Assembly (NCBI GenBank): GCA_037833965.1
Contig: AP031357.1
Coordinates: 18,868,001 to 18,932,000, forward strand
DNA: 64,000 bases
Source of the DNA: Marchantia polymorpha subsp. ruderalis
Lineage: Eukaryota; Streptophyta; Marchantiopsida; Marchantiales; Marchantiaceae
Direction of reading: 5' to 3'
Shown: positions 1-11,516 of the stretch, piece after piece
Layout of the letters: each line of letters begins with the position of its first letter
Position numbering within the stretch: position 1 is the stretch's first letter
Translations under genes and position numbers: made by a program
The notes under the pieces: generated by a model
What the model was told of the DNA's origin: nothing
What the model saw: the letters and a program-made list of their open reading frames with translations, nothing else
Database searches by the model: none

Positions 1-600
1 TAAGATTTACATTACATGCTCAACATCAAGTTATAAACTCATTTGTAAATTATGACCATCCCGATGCACATGCTAGTGAAATGTTATTTGATTTTGATCT
101 TGTTATTTGGAATAGTGTAAGGTTTAGGCTTTGGGTCTATTCTTAGTGGGATGTCTTGAAAAATTGCTGTTATTCAAGTTTTATGCATATATTATATTGA
201 GAATATCAAGTCTGACATATATATTAATTTCACAGGTTATGAATAGAAATCTTTTTGATATAAAACTTTGAAAATATTGAATTGTACAGAAAAGTAAAAA
301 AAACAATTCTAATAACCTTAGATTATATTGAACTGTGAATGCTTAAGATTTTGTTTTAATAGAGAGCTGTTGAGCTGTTGATATCAATATGTTTTACGTA
401 ATGTGCAACCTCTCTTAAAAACCTAGTAAAGCCTTCTATAAAGTGACTGGTCTCAAGTGTTTTTTGAAATTTATGATATATCTAAGTGCCCGATGAGATA
501 TTTTCCATTGGTCCATTTTGATAAGATGGGCAAAAATTGATAACACAAACAATATAAAATACCATTAGCCTATAACGATGAAACCAAACGGCATACCGCT
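1..600. other. AT-rich intergenic sequence
   Basis: No open reading frame of useful length, no repeat and no RNA gene could be seen here. The sequence is strongly AT-rich and resembles the other AT-rich blocks of the window. Confidence 0.6.
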
Positions 601-680
601 TTGAGAAGTGATGAAAATCAAAAGCTTCAAGTTGTACGGATGCAGTGGAAATCTCATGCTTGTGATCAGAGTCAAACTAC

Positions 681-762
681 GTCCAAGTGGATAATACCAC
701 GTCACCCAAGTCATGCAAATGGAACGTTTCTAAGCATGAGGGGGTCCAAGTGGATAATACCA
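681..762 (+). repeat. Pair of 19-bp direct repeats
   Basis: The 19-bp word starting GTCCAAGTGG occurs at 681-699 and again, identical, at 744-762. The copies are 63 bp apart and the sequence between them is not obviously related. It looks like a local duplication. No function is visible. Confidence 0.8.
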
Positions 763-3700
763 GTGAAACAGCCGCAGCCGAGCAGGCACCTGGTGACGAC
801 GATTCCCGGCTTTTACGTCCAGAGGATTCTTGGTTACTGTACGGTTTCATGAGCTCGATCAGAAGCAGAGCCCAACATTGGGTGCCCATGCCCATGGGTT
901 TTGGGTGACAATATTTTTCCATGAGTGGGCACAGATAATGCTAAGGGCAATGTTTGTCAAGATCCTACCAAGAATTAGCGTAACTTGAGTAGCATGGGTG
1001 AGAACAGGTAATGATGTGGATGGGCTTAGGTCGCTGCTGATGGTTATGGTCTGGTCTGGGTGCAGATTTGAAGTAAAATGTTGGCCTCTGATCAGAAGCC
1101 ATGGAGGTTCATCGAGCCCATGAGCCCATGAGGTCCGTCGAGAGAACTGAATGTAATAATTGCTGAAACTATTTCTGGATAATTGCTCACCCTTTCGGAC
1201 CATGAGTGGGCTAACAGAATCACATATTTAAATGACAACTTGTAACTTATTCTGACTCGATGATATTCGCAGTCCTAACTGATTTGGAACTCTTTCCGGA
1301 TCGGCCTGACGGCAACATTCATGCACTCGAGCTGTTTTATTCGCTCGGCGGCCTCACTGTGTAGGTAGCAAGTGACTTGACAGAAGAGTGCAGAAGAGTT
1401 GTTTTCGTGTGCGCCTCTCCTGAACAGAAAACGAGTACCCAGCTGGTGAATCACATGGAGGTCGTAATCAGCGTCGCTGTCCCTCACGTTCACGTTCTCA
1501 GGCGGTTTGGTACGAAACCTCTGCATCGCTGCTTCCTCGCTCGGCTGCGCAGCGCAAGTCTTTGTCCAAGTTCAGTCGCCATCAGTTAAGACGTGAGTTG
1601 AAATCGGCTTCGCCGACATTCGAATGCCGAGATAGGTCCAGTTTCTGTAATCCCCGTACTCGAATCAATAATGTCATCGGCGACCGCTCCGTGACTTCTC
1701 CGAGGCCATACCGATCGCCTGACGAATGTCCGGCACCGTCCATTCTGCGAGCTACTCTCTAACTCATACGACCGACGACATAAAGAACTGCTTCAATATC
1801 ATCCAATGGGCGAGCTACTCCAGAGCCCATGTGACTTCACCTGCGATAAGAACCTCACATAGCCTTGGATGAAGACTTGCCAACTCTTGATTATTCTAAG
1901 CGAGTTGGATTATGAAGAGGTTGCGGGGAGAGTGCACGATTTGGATAGTGGGGTGATCAAATTAGAGGACGGCAAGGTCCGTGCGGTTTGGTAGGAATAG
2001 GCGAAGCGCCGGAAGACTTCGAAACTGAGAGTGAGCGTTTTCCAATTTAGGGCATCCGCCTAACTGATGCAAGCAGCTAAGATACTGGTCGTACCGGCGA
2101 GGTAACGCATGCGACAGCAATTTCGAGCGAATGAGGTGATGATGATTGGCGAAATGTGCTGGGTACAAGATTCTTCCGTCTGGTGGCGAGCAAAGAACGA
2201 AAACTGCAGCATCGCAAGCATGTTCTCTCACTCGCCGTTCGCGCAAACCAGCTTTAGCAGTATTGAGAATCAGTTTGCTAGGACGTGAATGCAGGGTGCG
2301 TCGAAGTAGAAGAGCTATTTGAGCGATTTGCAGCGATCGAGCAGATAATCATGTCGAAGGATCTCCTCCCATCGCCTGGAACAATGGAGGCGGGAGACGG
2401 CCTGAATGATCAGCCTAGGGCACAGTCTGAGGCAGAGTTCGGTGTTCGAGTTGATTCGAGAGCGAATCCCGCGACAGATTGCCTCCATCACGGTCCAGCA
2501 TCTAAGGTGACGAATCCTGCGCGTCAGCCAGCCATGTTTGGGGCGTTTGGAGGCGACGTCTATAGTCGACGTCATCTGATTCGACGTTCGAGTGTCCATG
2601 TATGTTTCTTGGTCATTTCCATGGAATCCCACGCTTTTTGTTTATACCTGAATTCCGTAGAAAAGTGTCCCACTTTGATTCCAAGATTGGTCATCAGCAA
2701 CATGGGGAGTTTTCATAATTTGACTTGAAAGCGGGGATAGAAAAAAAAATGCGTCTATCGTACAATTGTTTCATGCTCTGTTCGCAGAGAATGCTCCGTC
2801 TTTTCATTTGGTACGTTTCTATATCGTCTCCCGCGTAACTTTCTTCATAGTACCGACCTGAGCGTTCTATGTGATTCAAATCTGGTTGAGAATGGCGTCC
2901 AGGACTACTCCATACGACATCGATCGGACATGAGGGCGTTAAATGCCATGCCCGTCGTATTGGCGGCATATTTCTTCCTCTTGCGACTGTTGCTGAGAAG
3001 CACTAATGTTATCATTTGCATGCACGGATTCTTTCTGCTCATCGTCTTCTGCTGGTCTGGATATGCAACTGACCTTGTAAGTCCCTCTCCACTCTCCACT
3101 CTCCGCTTCGATGTGTCTTGTCAGAAATCCAGTAAATATGTGTCGGATTTGGAAGCGTAATTCGTGTAGGCTGTACAGAATGCCACCTTCCAAAAGGCAT
3201 GACCTAGTAGATGCCGTGATTTTAAAGCCTAGCATCGTAGCTGTGTATTACTTTTTGACTCACTTCCAGTGCCTGCGAGCGTCATCTCAACCCATTTCCA
3301 AATTCTAGGTCTGTCCAGAGTTCTGATTCTCTTCGGCACGAACTATTCGACACTTTCATCACGCACTGTTTTCCTCTATTCTGTACGAGAGCGTGCTACA
3401 TTCGGGAATGTTGCAGTGACTGACGGACTGCGATTTGAAACGTGTTGTCATAAGTCCTTAAAAGGAAACGTGGTTTCGCCTTCTTTTCGCTTTATTCATC
3501 CACGATGGCCCGTGAAAAGGAAAAGTAGATGCACTATTCTCAGTCCTTTGTCCATAAAGGAAAATGGCTCCGTTCAAAGATGTGGGCTCCAGCGAATTTC
3601 TTGCTGTGTGAGGCAGAGTCTTTTGAAACGCTCTTCCCAACAGTGTGGCTTTATAAACTCTGTGTCAAAGTCTAGCTTCTTCCTAAAGAACGACCTGGGC

Positions 3701-4050
3701 GTAGGGTTTTGTCGCCATTTAAGATTTTAATCATCGTAAACTGCGAGGCAAAACCAACTCGAGCATTTCAATAATGTCTGTCCTTGAGTTTGTCCCTGCA
3801 AGTGAGTGACATAGTTCATCTAGTTTTACGGGCACAGGGCATCAGAGTACTGCTTCAGTGCTGCAAAATGACTCTTCATGAATGTATTGACAGGTACATT
3901 GTGTGACTAGGACGTGTAGGGCTGCACGAGCTAGTCTTCGAGCCGGACTGGACGAGTCATATGATTTTGAATCTGGATTTCAGAAACAATGATTGGAGAA
4001 TGTGAATTCGTGTTCAGGCACAATACAAAGACCAGAATGTTAGATACGGA
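763..4050. other. Intergenic region without a recognisable gene
   Basis: Base composition is closer to that of the gene islands than to the AT-rich blocks. Frames of up to 153 codons occur on both strands (for example plus 2285-2728 and 3269-3730, minus 859-1203 and 1962-2246). None shows a domain I recognise and none joins convincingly to a neighbour through splice sites. It could hold a degraded gene or a non-coding transcript, but I cannot support either. Confidence 0.4.
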
Positions 4051-4092
4051 CAGAGAAGTGTCATCCTTGCATATAAGGATGACACTTCTCTG
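4051..4092. repeat. Perfect 18-bp hairpin, 6-nt loop
   Basis: The arm at 4051-4068 (CAGAGAAGTGTCATCCTT) is exactly complementary to the arm at 4075-4092, with the loop GCATAT between them. No gene or T-run beside it suggests a terminator. It is the first of four hairpins within 1.2 kb. Confidence 0.9.
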
Positions 4093-4222
4093 TACAACTA
4101 TGTAAATTAGGGCGATAGAGCTATTTTCAATAGCACTGGAGATATTTTGTAAGTCTCTAGCGTGATATCATCAAGGAAGGGCTTGCAAGGGAAGTTCTTC
4201 CTATATCTTTTCAGATCCCTAG

Positions 4223-4248
4223 ACTCGTTAGTCCCGGGACTAACGAGT
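4223..4248. repeat. 26-bp perfect palindrome without a loop
   Basis: The half-site ACTCGTTAGTCCC at 4223-4235 is followed immediately by its exact reverse complement at 4236-4248, centred on CCCGGG. A loopless palindrome of this size is unusual for random sequence. It may be a recent inverted duplication. No protein-binding role can be shown. Confidence 0.9.
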
Positions 4249-4479
4249 TTTTCACTCATGTACATGCCCACTAGTGAAGCAAACACAACTTTAGAATTGT
4301 ACACTCTGGTAGATGCTCAGGGATTTCTTGAATACAACTCCGGCTTACCTATGCAGTTTAAATTTGTAATAATATTTAAAACTAAACTAAAACTTTCTCT
4401 TCTAACAAGTGATCATTGTTAAATTTCTTGAAATGAATGATTTGTGCTTGAAATAAATAAACTGAGGGATAATTTATAG

Positions 4480-4520
4480 TTTTGGTAATATCTCACTCTA
4501 GTAGTAAGATATTACCAAAA
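4480..4520. repeat. Perfect 14-bp hairpin, 13-nt loop
   Basis: The arm at 4480-4493 (TTTTGGTAATATCT) pairs perfectly with 4507-4520. It lies in AT-rich DNA beside the two preceding hairpins. Confidence 0.85.
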
Positions 4521-5233
4521 CATGCATCCGTAATAAATTTCTACTATAAATTAATTATAACACGCTTTCATTATGTATATATGTTTGTATGGTTTCATGT
4601 TTCCTCGTGGTTTTGTGTAGGTGACAAAATTACTTGTGTGGTATTAAATCATGTGTACTCTATTGTATTATAGAATGCATCTCAAAAATATATTTTCAAA
4701 CCAGATTATTGTGTTTAATTCTGATCTAAACTCTTTGATATATTTTGAAATTGATTATTGATGTACTAATATATCTTTTTACTCGATTACGAATTCATTA
4801 CTAATGCGAAATAAATAAGTTTGATCTATATATACTCTTTACTTTTTTACAATAATTCTATGTCATATATAATTTTTTATGTGAATTTAATATAATGTTA
4901 TCTTTCGAGGATATGATGAAGTGAAATTATTTAGTGAAACCTTTGTAATGAAATTGATGGCGAGTACTATTTGACAATGCGAATTTTCACCAATTGCCTT
5001 GGAGAGTGAAAACAAGAAAGTTTGTATCATGGCTAGACTATCCAAGATTTAAGTGATTGTCTTATTGGCTTTGAGTGTGCTAACTTCTACAAGATTTGAA
5101 CTAGAAAACCAAGTATTTTTGGATTTCATAAGGCCAGCTGAACTTTGTTACAAATAGCTCTAAAAAATTCAAATTTTGTGTTTTCTCATGCTTGTCAAAA
5201 TACTGGACGAATAAATCGAAGTGTTTTGCTCCA

Positions 5234-5262
5234 AGTTCTTTGTTTTATCAAAACAAAGAACT
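5234..5262. repeat. Perfect 13-bp hairpin, 3-nt loop
   Basis: The arm at 5234-5246 (AGTTCTTTGTTTT) pairs perfectly with 5250-5262 across the loop ATC. The loop is too short for ordinary hairpin evolution by point mutation, so replication template switching is a likelier origin. Confidence 0.85.
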
Positions 5263-5399
5263 CGGAACTTCTTTACCTTCGCTACTTTGCCCCGTTATTC
5301 CAGCAAGTGACTGCGACAATTTGCGCCTCCAGATTTAAGATAAGAAGTCTTGATCTGTATTTGGTGGGGTGCTTTCCAAAATATTTATAGTGGTGACTT

Positions 5400-8210
5400 T
5401 GTATCAATAGAATGTTAATAATATTATATATAAATTCATATATCATAAATTAAATGTAGCCTAAGCATTTTCCATTTAACTAGAGTTGTTACATGGGTAA
5501 ATATTCAATAGAATAAAAGATAAACACTATTGAACTAAAAAATAATATAACTGAACTATGTCAAATAAACTATAGGATATTTTTTTTGAATATACTATCA
5601 TCCATTTTCTAATCAATGGAAAAATATTTTTCAAAAAAACCTATACTCAAATGATACAATATACTATGGCAATGTTTAGTGCATTTTTTTACAAGTTTAC
5701 CAAAAGACATATGTTTAAGTTCAACTTTGGAATATTATCAGTTGTTTGTAGTTGCACTTAGTGTATGTTTTCTAATGATTCATACTTAATCAATTCTCAA
5801 GATGAGGTTTAATCATTTTGATAAAATACTTCAACTTAAAAAATCCATACTTGAGTTGTCAATTCTTGTGCTAAATATTTTTCTCATATATATATATATA
5901 TAAAGGTTTGGTGACAAGCATCAATGCTACATATCTCTTTTTACCTCAAAGTGTTTTGCAAATCAACAAATCTACTTAGTATGAATTTTTTTTCATCAGC
6001 ATTGTTATTGCTAAAGTTTTATTGAGAGAGACAAAGTTGTTCAACATATTTTAAACATTAAATTTGCAAAGCCAAATTCTTTATTTTAAACCCGAATTTG
6101 TCTCTTGATCAACTTCTGCTTATCTCAGATAGTATTAGATAAATAACTTACAAAACTGTGATAAAACAAATCAAAGTTAACCAATATGTAATTTGCTTCC
6201 AAAAAATTGTTCTTGTTCATTTTTTTTTATATCATATATCTATGAACTGTGCTACCTTTAAAATTCCTCTAAATCATATCCTAGAACTAGTTTTTTCATA
6301 ATTTATAATGTATATCAAAGTTATTAGAATTAAATTGTATACAATATAAACATGAAGCAAAAATATCAATTATATTTATAAAAATTATTTCCAATTCGCT
6401 CTTCTTAATAATATGTGAAACCTAAAATATGATAACATTTTCTTTTTCAAATATTATATATTTATTGTGAATAGTTTAGCTGGAAATGTTTAATATTTTT
6501 GTTTCACAAACACAAATTTTTAAAATTACGATACTTGATGTTTTGTATATTTATGTTCATTACATGATTCACATTTAAGGATAAATTATTTTAATTATTA
6601 TCATTATAAAGATTCACAAAAGATCATGCATTAATCTCATCTTTATTACACGTTTATCGGACCAATTATGCATCAAGTTGTTTCTACAATATATAAAATT
6701 TTGTTAAATTAATTTAATTACACATTTCAACAATGATAAGGTAAATTTTTTGAAATGTAAATATATAGATATTCATTTTCAAATATACACACACATCTAG
6801 TGATATATGTTTTAATCTGTTAATGTTGTTTAGATTCAATATTAACAAAGTGAATCAATGATTTGATTCCATAAAATCTGCATGAAAAGATCAAAATCTT
6901 TATTGTATTTTTTAAATATTTAAAATAAAGAAAATTTTAATTTTTATTATTCAATAATACAAAAATTGATTTTCAATATTATTTACATTCATTTCTGTTT
7001 CATGGAAATATTTTATTTATGAAAGTACATTATTTAATATTATATTTTAAATATATATTCCTCAAATGATAAAATGAAATATGTCATTGATATTATTAAT
7101 CTTAAGATGAGGAAGGTTTTGAAAAAAATACAATATATTTTTTGTATATATTTTTTCAAATTAGAATGCACTTCAAGTCATAAAATTGATATCTTTTAAT
7201 CGTTAGTTACAGAGATTTGGAATTTTATTATCCATGTATTGAATCTTCGATGAATTTAGTCTTGAATCATTAGTTTAGATTTGATTTAAAGATATGGAAA
7301 ATTTAGAAAAATATACTAACTAAAGAAAGTGTAGAGAATAGTTTTTCTTGAAAAATGAAAGTGAAAAATGTTTTATAGTATACTCTCCAACTTTTGTGTT
7401 TACTTTGTTGAAAATTTGTATAAGTATCAGTTGGATTTTAGTCCCGTTGATCCAGTTCAACTGGATCAAACTTCATTGGATTCTGTACCACTTTGAGAAT
7501 GAGTTTAAAAAAACCAGGACTTTTAGTACCAAGCAATACATCAATTCTACTTCTATGGAAGTGTTTCTTTTCCTCCGATCTTTTTTGCTCTGGATCCCTT
7601 TGCGTTAGAGAAAATAACATTTAGATTTAAGGATTTTAAAGAACAACCAATCTTTTCTTTCAAATAGGAAAATTATGTAAGGAAAATATATACAACTCGA
7701 ATAGAATAATAGACAATTTTAATTGTTAAATCATAAGTATGAATCTGTTTGTTTCATTTTCATATTTCTGATCTATTGCATTGTTGTTTATGATATCTTA
7801 TTTCATGGAAACGAATGAAGTCAAAACCAGACACTTCAATCTAAACGAGTAAAATGCAAATGTAGTTTCTGCAAATTTTCATATTATTAATACTTTTTTA
7901 ATTCCTCTTTGGAAAAAGCTTTAATTTTTATTATATCAAATGATGTATTTCATTTAAATGCTTCAAAAAAAGTTCAGCATATTTTTAGAGGAATTTGCTC
8001 CCATGCAAGAGGATTTGGAACTCCAATGCGAAACAATAACATATTCTGTGGCAATCCAGAATTAATATTGAGCTTTATTCTTCAAAATGAGATTTAATAG
8101 CTATCTTTGATCGACTCTGAAGATTACCAATCATTCAGTTCCATCTCCACCATCCACTGATCGTATGAAGAATAATATCTTATTGAGTCTATATTGAACT
8201 GCATAAAACA
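5400..8210. other. AT-rich block without genes
   Basis: About 2.8 kb of strongly AT-rich sequence with poly-A and poly-T runs and an (AT)n stretch near 5888-5902. No frame codes for anything recognisable. One small perfect hairpin lies at 7447-7469 (11-bp arms starting TTGATCCAG, 1-nt loop). Decayed transposon sequence is the likely origin, but no domain survives to prove it. Confidence 0.6.
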
Positions 8211-8232
8211 TACTTCAAGAGTAGGCCACTGC

Positions 8233-8302
8233 AGCCTAGGCAGGACTTGAGCCCGAATCATAGATCCATGGTCGGAAGACTCTCGCGTTGAGCTAATGGA
8301 CC
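8233..8302 (-). repeat. tRNA-like repeat unit 1
   Basis: Read on the minus strand, this unit has a tRNA-like layout. A 7-nt 5' arm can pair with the 3' arm, TAGCTC followed by GAG resembles a D arm and A box, and a TTCGGGCTCAAGTCC segment resembles a T arm and B box. The part between D and T arms is shorter than in a real tRNA and does not form a normal anticodon arm. It is a degenerate tRNA-derived repeat and not a working tRNA gene. It shares long stretches with the five related units nearby. Confidence 0.7.
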
Positions 8303-8436
8303 ATTTACAATAGGAGACAAGGTGACAGATAACAAGAAATAACATAATCCAACACTAGTGGACACTGACATTTCATAGAATAACAATACGGTCGGTTATG
8401 TTCTCATAACAGACACCTTAGACAATAGAAAATTGC

Positions 8437-8523
8437 AGCCCAGGTGGGAGTCTTTCCCCCATGGGTACAAGTACCCCATCACAGATCCATGTTTGGAAGA
8501 CTCTGGAATTGAGCTACTGGGCT
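8437..8523 (-). repeat. tRNA-like repeat unit 2, with insertion
   Basis: Minus-strand copy starting AGCCCAGTAGCTC and ending CTGGGCT, so the acceptor-like arms pair perfectly over 7 bp. The T-arm region is disrupted by extra bases (about 8445-8480). It starts 204 bp after unit 1, which matches the spacing between units 4 and 5. Confidence 0.7.
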
Positions 8524-8589
8524 ATTCACATAAAGATACGTGATGACTTACAGCATGAAGAGAACAAACTCTGGATATATTAGAGAGTA

Positions 8590-9170
8590 GAAGTCCATGA
8601 TTTTACAGAGTGTATGAGAAGATTCTCAAGAAACCAACCCAAGTATGCTCTATGCCTCATAGGGTGAGTTCGAAAGTTTCTGCCAGCTTCATACTCTCCC
8701 CAAACATATAAAAATAGTTCTAACAATTTGCGACTTGAATGGTACTCGTTATTCCTCCCAAAATAGAGACATGCAGAGAGAGGTTGCTGGAAGCTGCTCA
8801 CGTTGGATGATCGACGACAAGCATTCAAGCACACTGTCCCTCGACTGCTTAGAGGTCGACATCTCCCTCGCTTCCGCGGAGAAGCCCAGGCCACAGACTC
8901 CACGCTTAAAATGGACATGGACACGCTTCCTTATAATCCCGTCTGTCCTCTGCAAGAGCCCCAGCTCCATCTCTCCTACTCCTGCTCGGGTTACAGGCAG
9001 CCGCTACGCTGCCCAGATGAGACATATGCTCACAAAAGCATGTTTCAATGTCTCCGTTTGAGAACTCGCATGCCTTCCAGTTTCTCATTTGGTGCTATAA
9101 GTCTATGAGTCCGTGCTCAAAAAGCTGTTTATAAGTTTACTGCACATTCATATTCCTGTATAGTGTTTCA
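8590..9170. repeat. Composite repeat block A
   Basis: This GC-richer block recurs at 11517-12150 (block C), and part of it at 10333-10500 (block B). The best-conserved part is 8951-9018, which differs from 11922-11991 at only a few positions. Minus-strand frames in A and C translate to related peptides containing SRGT-CLN-CRRSS-type strings, so the sequence may once have been coding. In all three places the block follows tRNA-like units in the same order and orientation. The family is not recognised. Confidence 0.75.
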
Positions 9171-10118
9171 ATCTGTCTACATGAAGAATGTGTTTCCGTG
9201 CATCGAATACGAGACAAACTAATAGCTGAAGAAGACTTGTAGACTTGAAACAGAGAGATATTATTTGCTTGTATTGACATATTATAGGATGTCTTCGAGA
9301 TGGGAAAAATTTCCAAGACTTTATAAGAAGAAAATTGTGTATATTGTACTTTAATGAAGTCGTATCGCTTTATAGTTCATCTATACAAGCATGCTTAATC
9401 CAGGTATGTTACGAATACCAACGTTTGCAGCGGTGTTGTCGCTGAGATTATTTGATCAATTTTTCACGATCATTAGTTCGCGGATGAATAAACAAAAGAT
9501 TACAGAATGATATACTGCCATTTCTGTGAGCATGTTTTCACTATGGTCCATCAGACACATGGAATGGATTAGCTGTTTGAACGGTGATAGACAATTATTA
9601 ATAAAGCTTGCCGCAGGTAGTGACCAGAAAAGTGAATGTTTGAGGGTATTCTAAGGCCGTCACTGATGCTCCTTCTGCAAAATAGATGTATTTTATGTTT
9701 ACTTATCCAGCGAACCAGCAAACTTGAAATGCATTTTCATTTCGAATCATCATGTGAGCTTTTCATATCCGTTTTGATTTGTTATCATATTTTGCTTCCT
9801 TCTATCATGATGGTCTTGGTTAGACCAGCACTTTCATGTTCGATACCATCATCATCAGTAGTCTTAAAATACTGGACTTAAACAGTTGAAAATTTTGTGT
9901 TAATTTCACTGTGTCCTTATGTAAACACCAAAGACATTGCAGCCGCCACAAAAATCGGAAAAACGCTATTGCATTGAGTTACTTTACCATTCCCATTAAC
10001 CGATATGATGACTGATTAAAAGAAGACGCGATACTCCGGAAATACTGGATGAATAAAAAAATTATGAAGCAATACAGTACATATAAATATGCTCTCGTAA
10101 AACACCCAGAAATAGTGA
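9171..10118. other. Spacer between repeat modules
   Basis: AT-moderate sequence without a recognisable gene or RNA. The longest frame, plus 9636-9881, shows no known domain. Confidence 0.5.
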
Positions 10119-10119
10119 C

Positions 10120-10266
10120 AGCCCAGGCACAATTTCAACCCGCACTATAGATCCTCCATTTTAAAAGATGACATGATAATAGAAGTTGACATAATCCAAC
10201 ACTACTGGACTGTGACAGTTGATGAGACAACCTCATACCTAATTTACTTGTATTATTTACTGGGCC
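10120..10266 (-). repeat. tRNA-like repeat unit 3, split
   Basis: The 3' half of a tRNA-like unit (T-arm side) lies at 10120-10155, and the matching 5' end, ending in GGCCCAG on the minus strand, lies at 10250-10266. About 95 bp of sequence separates them. It contains a segment like the spacer that follows the other units (compare 8345-8370 and 10848-10885), so the split probably arose by recombination or nested insertion. Confidence 0.55.
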
Positions 10267-10332
10267 AATCACACGAAAAGACGTGAAGAATGACTCCAGG
10301 AAGTTCTTATGCTCTGGCAAGACTAGACTGTA

Positions 10333-10500
10333 GTAGTCGATGATTTTACAAGCTGTCTTTTCCAAGAGCCCCAACTCCCATCGCTGCTTCCCCGAATCGG
10401 GTTAAACGCAGCCGCTACACAGCCCAGATGATACATGTCTACTCAAAACCATGTCTTGCTTTCTCTGCATGAAACCTGGAGTGTCTTATAGTTCCTCCTT
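10333..10500. repeat. Composite repeat block B, shortened
   Basis: It begins like the other blocks with a GTCGATGATTTTACA motif, then jumps to the AAGAGCCCCA and CAGCCGCTAC parts that are separated by about 350 bp in blocks A and C. It is therefore an internally deleted copy. It follows tRNA-like unit 3, as expected from the module order. Confidence 0.65.
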
Positions 10501-10942
10501 CGGTCATTACCGTCAAGATCGCCATGTTCAATGTTCTGTTCATTAGTTCTAATCCATATCCTTATTCGTATTTAGTTTTTCCTTTAAGTAATGTTTTGCA
10601 TTTATGTCATCTTCTACAAACTACCATATTCTGGTCACTATATTGAGCTCAAAAGTTGGAACAATGTTTCCTTGGTCTTGGTTACCTGACAATGGGTTGT
10701 ATAAAATATGATTGATGTAACTCGACATTGAGTAAAATGAATTCGTTTCTGAGCATAAGACTATCTTACAATGCGTATAAATGCATAGCGAAGGTTCAAA
10801 GATTTTCTCACTGATTTCATAAAGTTTCAAACAAGAAGTTGATATAATCATGAATCATAATCTAGCACTTCTGGACTGTAAAAGAGAATACATGTTTATT
10901 GATTTAGTTGTGGGAGTTTCTGAGAGACACCAAAAGCATTCC

Positions 10943-11008
10943 GGCCCAGGCAGTACTTGAACCCGCAGATCCATAACTTGGAAGACTCTTGCATTGAGCT
11001 ACCGGACC
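10943..11008 (-). repeat. tRNA-like repeat unit 4
   Basis: The best-preserved unit with an uninterrupted T arm. On the minus strand, GGTCCGG can pair with the terminal CTGGGCC (with G-T pairs). A D-arm-like TAGCTC...GAG follows, and GCGGG-TTCAAGT-ACTGC resembles a T arm with a 7-nt loop. Only about 17 nt lie between the D and T stems against about 23 in a normal tRNA, and only a 4-bp anticodon-like stem can form. It is preceded and followed by the shared spacer sequence. Confidence 0.7.
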
Positions 11009-11143
11009 ATTTACATGACGACACAAGACACTTGACTGCAGAATCAGATTATAATCCAGCACTTCGGGACTTTAAAACTAAATACTGTACAGCCTTGTTG
11101 TTTAAGTTATACGATGTTCTCGTACATACACCAAAAACGTTGG

Positions 11144-11213
11144 AGTCCAGGCAGGTTTTGAACCATCGGCATTGATCCGTCTTTGGAAGGCTCTTGCATT
11201 GAGCTACTGGGCC
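11144..11213 (-). repeat. tRNA-like repeat unit 5
   Basis: The minus-strand unit begins GGCCCAGTAGCTC and ends CTGGACT. It lies 201 bp after unit 4, nearly the same period as units 1 and 2. The spacer between units 4 and 5 contains the recurring ATAATCCAGCACTT and GATGTTCTCGTAC words. Confidence 0.7.
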
Positions 11214-11351
11214 ATTCCCATTCACATGGGATCAAATTATGATTAAGTACAAAGCGGTATCATAATCCAGCTTGAATGGATCGTAAAGGTGAACAAAATT
11301 ACGATACAGTAATTCGGTGATGTTCTGACAACAAACACCAAAGAAATGTTA

Positions 11352-11467
11352 ACGAACTTGAACCCACATCACAAATACATGTTGGACAAAACTTTGCAGC
11401 CCAGGCAGGAATTGAACCTGCAGCGCATATCCATGTTTGGAAGGCTCCTGCATTGAGCTAAGGGGCT
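11352..11467 (-). repeat. tRNA-like repeat unit 6 with a partial copy
   Basis: A full unit at 11398-11467 is preceded at about 11352-11392 by a partial T-arm and anticodon-side copy, giving a spacing of 254 bp from unit 5 instead of about 203. The T-arm-like segment carries CAGGTTCAATTCCTG on the minus strand, close to the B-box consensus of RNA polymerase III genes. Acceptor pairing has decayed at the 5' end. Confidence 0.65.
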
Positions 11468-11516
11468 GATCACTGACTACAACAGGAAATCATACTGCAG
11501 CCACACCTGACTGAAG

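Noticed and set aside
2285-2728. 147-codon plus-strand frame
   Set aside because: It has no recognised domain, and an overlapping frame of 105 codons lies on the other strand. No splice-linked exon was found.
8233-11467. Working tRNA genes
   Set aside because: The units resemble tRNAs in the acceptor, D and T arms but lack a normal anticodon arm and have the wrong spacing, so they are listed as repeats.
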